Shown: positions 6,472 to 10,870 of the stretch, in pieces
How positions within the stretch are numbered: position 1 is the first letter of the stretch
How the letters are laid out: each line of letters starts with the position of its first letter
NCBI GenBank assembly: GCA_947311265.1
Contig: CAMZKQ010000032.1
Location: forward strand, 1 to 10,870
Length of the DNA stretch: 10,870 bases
Reading direction: 5' to 3'
From: an uncultured Chlorobiota bacterium
GTDB taxonomy: Bacteria; Bacteroidota; Bacteroidia; Bacteroidales; JAADGE01
Translations under genes and position numbers: made by a program
Notes under the pieces: model-generated
Told to the model about the DNA's origin: nothing
What the model saw: only the letters and a program-made list of their open reading frames with translations
Databases searched by the model: none

Positions 6472-7347
6472 TTAATCAAAAATAAGATGCTCTGCTTTAT
6501 GCTTTATAGCACTATTATAGAAGGCATTACGACGCTTTGCAGCTGTATATCCGCCATAAATATTCCCGATATAAAACCCTGCTGAAAGGGAGGCAAAAAT
6601 CCACCCATAGGTGCTTTTTGCACCTTCTTTTCTGAACCCTCGGTAGGCTTGCCAAGCATTTACTGCCACCATTGAAAAGGCAATAAAAGCATCTTTATTA
6701 TAGCCCGAATATAGTTTTCCTGTACCGGGAATTATTGCTGATAAACCTGCTGCAAGTAGTGGCTTTTTAAACTTAAATTCGGCAGCTGCAACACTCAATT
6801 CCGACAATGTTTTATACTGCTCATTTTTAGAATTGCTACAATGTTTTAAAGAAAATTCCCCAGCAGCTTTCCATTCTTTTTTTAGCATCAGGATACTTAG
6901 TTGGGTATGGCAAACTTCTTGAGTATTTAAGTTTATTTTTTTATTTAGCAAATCTTCAATTGTCTTAAACTGCTCGGCGGCTAACAAAAACTGAATGTAC
7001 TCTAGCGTTATATCATTGGGCAAATCTGTAATATTTCCTCCAGCGTATAATTTTATAGCGTTTGCCCCTTTGCGGTAGTTTTTGCTTTTGAAACAGGATT
7101 TTAGAAAGGCATTTCGTATTTTAATGCTATCTGGAAATGAGAATAATGCACGTTCGTATTCTTCTGTGGCTTGTGCAAAATTTTCACTTTCGTATAGATA
7201 TTCTGCATAGCGTAATGAGTGCCTAGCATCGTATATATTTTGCGATAGCAAAATTTGTGAGCTAAATATGAAGATTATCAGTAACTTAAAAGTGCGTATC
7301 AAAATCCTGCTTAGTTTTGTTAGTAAAATAAAGCATAAATTATTCAA
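6472..7347 (-). CDS. TPR protein with C-terminal membrane domain (PGTGKLYSG motif)
   Basis: The 291-residue protein has an N-terminal hydrophobic segment (about 20-36, FKLLIIFIFSSQILLSQ), either an unusually long signal peptide or an anchor. TPR-like helices follow (about 40-190; e.g. LRYAEYLYESENFAQATEEY). A C-terminal region (about 195-275) has two or three hydrophobic helices with the motif SAIIPGTGKLYSGYNKDA (203-220). Similar PG.G..Y.G....A motifs occur in small membrane domains of many Bacteroidota TPR proteins (DUF5683/TM2-like); that relation is by pattern only. The function is unknown, and an envelope assembly role is a guess. Its ATG overlaps the end of the upstream PorT-like gene by 8 bp, indicating translational coupling. 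No closer in-frame ATG exists until far inside. Confidence 0.75.
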   Translation of the reverse strand: MNNLCFILLTKLSRILIRTFKLLIIFIFSSQILLSQNIYDARHSLRYAEYLYESENFAQATEEYERALFSFPDSIKIRNAFLKSCFKSKNYRKGANAIKLYAGGNITDLPNDITLEYIQFLLAAEQFKTIEDLLNKKINLNTQEVCHTQLSILMLKKEWKAAGEFSLKHCSNSKNEQYKTLSELSVAAAEFKFKKPLLAAGLSAIIPGTGKLYSGYNKDAFIAFSMVAVNAWQAYRGFRKEGAKSTYGWIFASLSAGFYIGNIYGGYTAAKRRNAFYNSAIKHKAEHLIFD

Positions 7348-7960
7348 AATTAAGCACCAAAGAAATGCTATTAAAATGCAAGTCTTTTAGGGCTGGGTTT
7401 TCGTTAATATTAAGTAAACCATAGGAGTATCTTATTTCTGGGGCAAGTTTAAAAAACTTATTTTTGTTTTCTAGCCCGATACCAAAATCAATGGCAATAT
7501 TGCTGTTATTTATAAATGTACTGGTTGAGCTTGGGGCTTTTTGGGCATATTTTCTAAAACTAGGCCCACTAAATATATAAGGTGCATTTTTGCTGTTACC
7601 TAGCCGATACGCCAAATGCGTCATTAGTCCAAGGCTTACAGGAAAAATGTCGTATGTAGAGTTCTCCGCCCCTCTTTTTTGAAAATTAATATGCCCTTTG
7701 CTTGATGCAATTTCTACTTTTGTAGATACTAGCATATTTTGGCTTATGCTTATATCCACTAAGCTACCAAAGCTTAGCCCTTCCCCGTTAGTAATAGTGG
7801 CATTTTCTGGAAGCCCGGATTTTGCCTGTATGTTGGAATAATTAATGCCTAAATTAAAACCAAAGTGTACTTTTTTATCCTCGCCAGAGAAGTTGCAAGT
7901 TTGAGAAAATGCAATACTCGAAATAATTACACTAATGACTAATAAGCTTACTTTTTTCAT
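7340..7960 (-). CDS. PorT-like outer-membrane beta-barrel protein
   Basis: The 206-residue protein has a classic signal peptide (MKKVSLLVISVIISSIAFSQ, cleaved before TCNFSG). Amphipathic strands follow and the protein ends in phenylalanine-glutamate (SISLVLNFE), as outer-membrane barrels of the OMP_b-brl_2/PorT type do. Family-like stretches include VHFGFNLGINYSNIQ (about 31-45), APYIFSGPSFRKYA and FFKLAPEIRYSYGLLNI. Known PorT is a type IX secretion/gliding barrel, but many paralogues in this family are not part of that system; no other por or gld gene is present here, so I do not call it porT. It is the first gene of a two-gene unit with the overlapping TPR gene. About 130 bp lies upstream before the Nramp stop, with no exact Bacteroidota promoter on the minus strand. 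Confidence 0.75.
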   Translation of the reverse strand: MKKVSLLVISVIISSIAFSQTCNFSGEDKKVHFGFNLGINYSNIQAKSGLPENATITNGEGLSFGSLVDISISQNMLVSTKVEIASSKGHINFQKRGAENSTYDIFPVSLGLMTHLAYRLGNSKNAPYIFSGPSFRKYAQKAPSSTSTFINNSNIAIDFGIGLENKNKFFKLAPEIRYSYGLLNINENPALKDLHFNSISLVLNFE

Positions 7961-8090
7961 GGGATTTATGTTTGTATAATGTTATTTTTATTAGCTATAA
8001 AACGCCAATATTATACCTTTGTTATTAACCAAAGTGTATTTAACTTTAATTAACAGGCAAGTTATTGTGCAGGAGAATGTAGGAGGTGGG

Positions 8091-9527
8091 CTAATTTACT
8101 TTTCGGTCTTCAATAGAGCGGCTACGGTATATTTTAAACATAACGGCTGCAATGAGTACGAATGAGATTATCATAACTGGAACAATTGCCCCTTCGAGTT
8201 GGGCTTTTGTAAAGCCCAAGACTTTTTCGCCCATTGAATTTACGATGCTCGATAGCCCTAATACGGTAGATACCCAAACCACGAAACTTAATATTAGATT
8301 TGAAAAAAAACCATTTACATTTTCCCTGCCCATTAGCTTGGAGTCGTTTACAACAAAAATAAGGAAAATACTTATAAAAGGCAGGATTAGCCCATTAAAG
8401 GCTTGGGCTGCAATAATTGCAGGGGCAGGTTTTACTTCCATAAATCCAAAAGTAAGCCCAACGGCCAAAACACCAAATGAAACCAGTTTAAAATAAGAAA
8501 CTTTTGGGTTGCCCTCTTCCGAATTATATTTGCTTCTAAAAATTCGCTTTAACGAAAAAAGGGGTAAATCTTCGTCCCACTTGCGTCTATTTTTATCGGA
8601 CTCGAACAGGCTCTTTGCAGTAATGGCTGATGCTAGTGGGGAAGTAATGGCTGAGGAAAATCCTGCGGCAAACATACCAAACCCGAACACATAAATAGCA
8701 TATTCGCCAGCAATAATTTCGAGGCTATTGGCCAAGCTATCAATAGAATATTTCATATCCATTCGGGTACTCAAGTCAATGCCTTCTGTAATTGAGTTGC
8801 CTACTCCCATGATAGACATGGTAATGAACCCGCCTAAAATAACGGCTACAGATAGACCAAAACGCATATCGTTTATGCTTTGCTTTTTATCTAATGCTCC
8901 AGAGCCGAGGAACAAATCGTAGGGAATTACTGTTGTACCAATAAGTGCAAGTACAATTAGCCCTACCCCTGGTGCATCTGGAATGCTCGGGATAAACCCG
9001 CCCTTAAAGACTTCGGTATAGTCTGGTTTTAAGGCTATTGCAGTACTAATAAAGGCAATACCCATAACAAATACAACCCCGCCAAGTATTTTTGCTATCA
9101 TTTCCACAGAGCGTAAACTTAGTGATACTATTGCTAACACGCCGATTGCTCCCACAAAAATAATGGGCGGAATATCAAACACCATCACTAGCCCTTTTAT
9201 TGCCCCAAGTATATTGCCAGCTTCGTATGCCGCACTGCCCAGTATAATTGCCAATACCACCAAGGATAAAACAACAACTCGTGATGAGCGTCCTTTAAAT
9301 TGAAAGGCAATGGCTTGCCCTAAATTCATTTGGGAGTGGATGGTAATTCTGGCACTTGCTTCTTGCAACATTAGGCAGGCAAATGTAGAGAAAATGACTG
9401 TCCATAATAATGAAAAATGATAAAAAAAGCCAGCTTTTGTTGCTGTAAGCACAGTACCCGGACCAATAAAGGCGGCGGTAACGATAGACCAGAACAAAAT
9501 GCTTAGTATGCGTTTTTTTAGATTCAT
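8091..9527 (-). CDS. Divergent Nramp-family membrane transporter
   Basis: This 478-residue inner-membrane protein has about 11 predicted helices and the LeuT-like Nramp layout. TM1 is WSIVTAAFIGPGTVLTATKAG, TM6 is ALIGTTVIPYDLFLGSG, and TM10 carries AQAFNGLILP (374-383). Canonical Nramp (MntH) transporters move Mn2+ or Fe2+ with protons, using Asp and Asn of DPGN in TM1 and Met of MPH in TM6. Here these read GPGT (22-25) and IPY (201-203): all three side-chain ligands are changed, and the TM6 His is Tyr. Family membership is clear, but the substrate is not, so no mntH symbol is given. A hydrophilic loop (about 306-341) is rich in charge. It is a single gene with about 165 bp upstream; a possible -7 box TAACTTTG lies on the minus strand there. 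Confidence 0.85.
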   Translation of the reverse strand: MNLKKRILSILFWSIVTAAFIGPGTVLTATKAGFFYHFSLLWTVIFSTFACLMLQEASARITIHSQMNLGQAIAFQFKGRSSRVVVLSLVVLAIILGSAAYEAGNILGAIKGLVMVFDIPPIIFVGAIGVLAIVSLSLRSVEMIAKILGGVVFVMGIAFISTAIALKPDYTEVFKGGFIPSIPDAPGVGLIVLALIGTTVIPYDLFLGSGALDKKQSINDMRFGLSVAVILGGFITMSIMGVGNSITEGIDLSTRMDMKYSIDSLANSLEIIAGEYAIYVFGFGMFAAGFSSAITSPLASAITAKSLFESDKNRRKWDEDLPLFSLKRIFRSKYNSEEGNPKVSYFKLVSFGVLAVGLTFGFMEVKPAPAIIAAQAFNGLILPFISIFLIFVVNDSKLMGRENVNGFFSNLILSFVVWVSTVLGLSSIVNSMGEKVLGFTKAQLEGAIVPVMIISFVLIAAVMFKIYRSRSIEDRKVN

Positions 9528-9650
9528 TAAAAGTATAGACTGTGTATTTAATTAAATAAATAGTAAACTGAACTATACATAAGCAAAACTTGTGCCTTTT
9601 TAGTGGTTTAATATTTAATATTTTCGAGAAAATTATAAGTTGCTGAAACC

Positions 9651-9658
9651 CAAAGTTA
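9651..9658 (-). promoter_or_regulatory. Possible -7 promoter box for the Nramp gene
   Basis: On the minus strand this reads TAACTTTG, an exact match to TAnnTTTG, about 124 bp before the Nramp ATG. The expected -33 TTTG is not present at the right spacing (TTCT instead). TTATAA sequences lie on both sides (9633-9638 and 9655-9660). The leader would be long, so support is weak. Confidence 0.25.
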
Positions 9659-9692
9659 TAAATATGTTTCAGAAAAAAGAATTATTGTTATC

Positions 9693-10631
9693 CTAAATTT
9701 TTGCAAAAAATGATTTTGGAAACAAAATCAAGAAAAAATTTATCCATTTTCTAACTCTACTTTTTTTATAGGTTTGCTTAATTCGTTTTGAAATTTCGGG
9801 GTATTCTTTTGGGTTTTCGGGTAGTGGGGCTATATTTTTTCTTTTGTCAAGCAAAATATCAAAACGATTTGTGCTACCTACATGCTCGCCCGAACCGTCT
9901 GCTCCGTTGTTTTGTGTTTTTGAGATGCTTGGGTAGAGGGTCATTTTATTTTGGCAAAAGCTGGCGTAATCGAAGCGGATTGCCCATGAGTTGATATGAC
10001 CAAACTGTTGCTTTACAAGCATTGGGGTTCTGTCTTGCCCAGCAGCATTGAAGGCTTTTTGTTTGGATTTGCTTTTGCAAAATTCGTTGAAATTACTGAC
10101 TTGCCAATCGGCAAGTTGCCAGCGATTTTGCCAAGTAGCCCAGCCCCATGAGCTTACTCGGGGGTATAAAAATACGTCTTCTGTAAAGTCTAAGGGCATT
10201 TTTGCAGGGGGGCAATATCCAGAAATGGAAAAAATAGTTTTGGTGTTTTCGTACTTATTTAATGCTTTGTTCATAAATTCTAAGAAGTTGGGCGAGACTA
10301 TTAAATCATCTTCGAGTACAATTATTTTTCCATACACTTTTAGCACTTCACTTACGCCTTCAATTATTGAGTTGGCAAGCCCTTTGTTTGTTTTTTGTTC
10401 TTTTATTACTATGTTTTTAAATCCTTTTAAGGCGGTAATTAGTAGCCTTACTTTTTGTACATTTAATCTTTGATTTTCGTTTTTTGCGGCATCAGAGAAG
10501 ATATACAATTCGCTGTTTTTGGCATTACTATTTTCTTTTAGAGAGTTTAAAAGTTGCGTTGTATGCTTGGGGCGATTGTAAACAAATAGAGCGATAGGGG
10601 CTAGTTTGTTTTCTGCTGGGTTCGATTTCAA
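9693..10631 (-). CDS. GT-A fold glycosyltransferase (family 2-like / GNT-I-like)
   Basis: The 312-residue protein lacks a signal peptide. Its N-terminal strand is followed by a nucleotide-sugar motif: APIALFVYNRPKHTTQLLNS (11-30), then IIVLEDDLIVSPNFLEFM (103-120), whose EDD is the metal/nucleotide-binding DxD-type motif. Conserved SSWGWATW (160-167), NSWAIRFDY (214-222) and NNGADGSGEH (241-250) follow. This set is typical of Bacteroidota sugar transferases resembling eukaryotic GNT-I (GT13), which likely build surface glycans or protein glycans; donor and acceptor are unknown. The start must be TTG at 10631: the S9 peptidase stop (10644-10646) is in the same frame 12 nt upstream, and no ATG occurs before the conserved N-terminal strand. 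It is probably co-transcribed with the peptidase. A basic C-terminal end with a hydrophobic segment (FFLILFPKSFF) may bind the membrane. Confidence 0.8.
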   Translation of the reverse strand: MKSNPAENKLAPIALFVYNRPKHTTQLLNSLKENSNAKNSELYIFSDAAKNENQRLNVQKVRLLITALKGFKNIVIKEQKTNKGLANSIIEGVSEVLKVYGKIIVLEDDLIVSPNFLEFMNKALNKYENTKTIFSISGYCPPAKMPLDFTEDVFLYPRVSSWGWATWQNRWQLADWQVSNFNEFCKSKSKQKAFNAAGQDRTPMLVKQQFGHINSWAIRFDYASFCQNKMTLYPSISKTQNNGADGSGEHVGSTNRFDILLDKRKNIAPLPENPKEYPEISKRIKQTYKKSRVRKWINFFLILFPKSFFAKI

Positions 10632-10643
10632 AGCTGTTTTATT

Positions 10644-10870
10644 TTAAGGCTTCAAAAAATCGTCGAAATAACGGGTTACTTTTTTGTAGAGGTGTACTCG
10701 TGTTGCTCCTCTCATATTGTGTTCGCTATTGGGGTATATAAAATAGTCTAAATCGGTTTGTGCTTTTATGCAGGCTTTTATAAAGTCGAGGCTGTGTTGT
10801 GGTACAACTACGGGGTCTATATAGCCGTGAATCATTAAGAGTCGTCCTTGTAATTTATCGGCACGATTAA
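10644..10870 (-). CDS. S9 family serine peptidase (prolyl oligopeptidase/DPP-IV type), C-terminal end; 5' end beyond the window
   Basis: The frame is open from the right edge. The last 75 codons read ADKLQGRLLMIHGYIDPVVV, then a helix (PQHSLDFIKACIKAQTDL), FIYPNSEHNMRGATRVHLYKK and the C-terminal helix. This is the C-terminal catalytic fold of S9 peptidases: the Asp of IDPVV takes the place of the catalytic Asp in DDNV, and the His of SEHNM is the catalytic His. The nucleophile Ser (GxSxGG) and the beta-propeller would lie beyond the right edge. Such enzymes trim dipeptides or short peptides and are usually exported in Bacteroidota. The Met at 10835 is internal, not a start, because conserved GRLL residues continue upstream of it. 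The glycosyltransferase follows after 12 nt. Confidence 0.85.
   Translation of the reverse strand, partial: NRADKLQGRLLMIHGYIDPVVVPQHSLDFIKACIKAQTDLDYFIYPNSEHNMRGATRVHLYKKVTRYFDDFLKP

Noticed and set aside
8014..8021. Exact TAnnTTTG box (TACCTTTG) on the plus strand between the PorT-like and Nramp genes
   Set aside because: No plus-strand gene lies downstream and no TTTG occurs at the -33 position, so it is probably chance.
8021..8035. Small inverted repeat CTTTG...CAAAG upstream of the PorT-like gene as an operator
   Set aside because: A 5-bp stem in AT-rich DNA is expected by chance, and I know of no regulator with this site.
9633..9660. TTATAA repeats flanking the Nramp upstream region as a metal-regulator operator
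   Set aside because: TTATAA is self-complementary and common in this AT-rich sequence. The arms beyond it do not pair.
10048..10473. Plus-strand 141-codon ORF
   Set aside because: Antisense to the glycosyltransferase, which has strong conserved motifs. No domain or plausible start context.

Overview
The window looks like part of a low-GC Bacteroidota chromosome (Flavobacteriia/Cytophagia/Sphingobacteriia-like; I cannot place it more finely). Reasons: AT-rich DNA, A-rich leaders without Shine-Dalgarno sequences before most starts, one promoter-like match to the Bacteroidota consensus TTTG-N18/19-TAnnTTTG, a PorT-like outer-membrane barrel, secreted TPR proteins, and a eukaryote-like GH13 subfamily 8 branching enzyme.

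Layout, left to right. Positions 1-99 hold no gene I can support. A minus-strand block (100-3742) carries a secreted TPR protein (broken by a one-base frameshift), then glgB, then the first ~50 codons of trmL running on in frame from glgB; trmL breaks off at a small hairpin. Positions 3743-4331 are a 589-bp divergent gap containing a 130-bp element with perfect 14-bp inverted ends and a short flanking direct repeat, MITE-like in form. Three plus-strand genes follow: a small Spy/CpxP-like periplasmic protein ending in a clear hairpin terminator, a PHP-family histidinol phosphatase with a TTG start, and a small lipoprotein of unknown function behind a Bacteroidota-type promoter. Converging on these is a minus-strand pair with overlapping ends: a PorT-like beta-barrel and a TPR protein with a C-terminal membrane PGTGKLY domain. 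Next are an Nramp-family transporter lacking the usual metal-binding residues, then an S9 serine peptidase (C-terminal end only, running off the right edge) followed 12 nt later by a glycosyltransferase with a TTG start.

The genes do not form one pathway. The content is mostly housekeeping and cell-envelope: glycogen branching, tRNA modification, histidine biosynthesis, periplasmic and outer-membrane proteins, ion transport, surface glycan synthesis and peptide breakdown. I see no defence system, CRISPR array, integrase, rRNA or tRNA. The items most worth checking are the damaged trmL end, the TPR frameshift, the in-frame glgB-trmL join (the first two could be assembly errors), the MITE-like element, and the Nramp protein with altered ligand residues.
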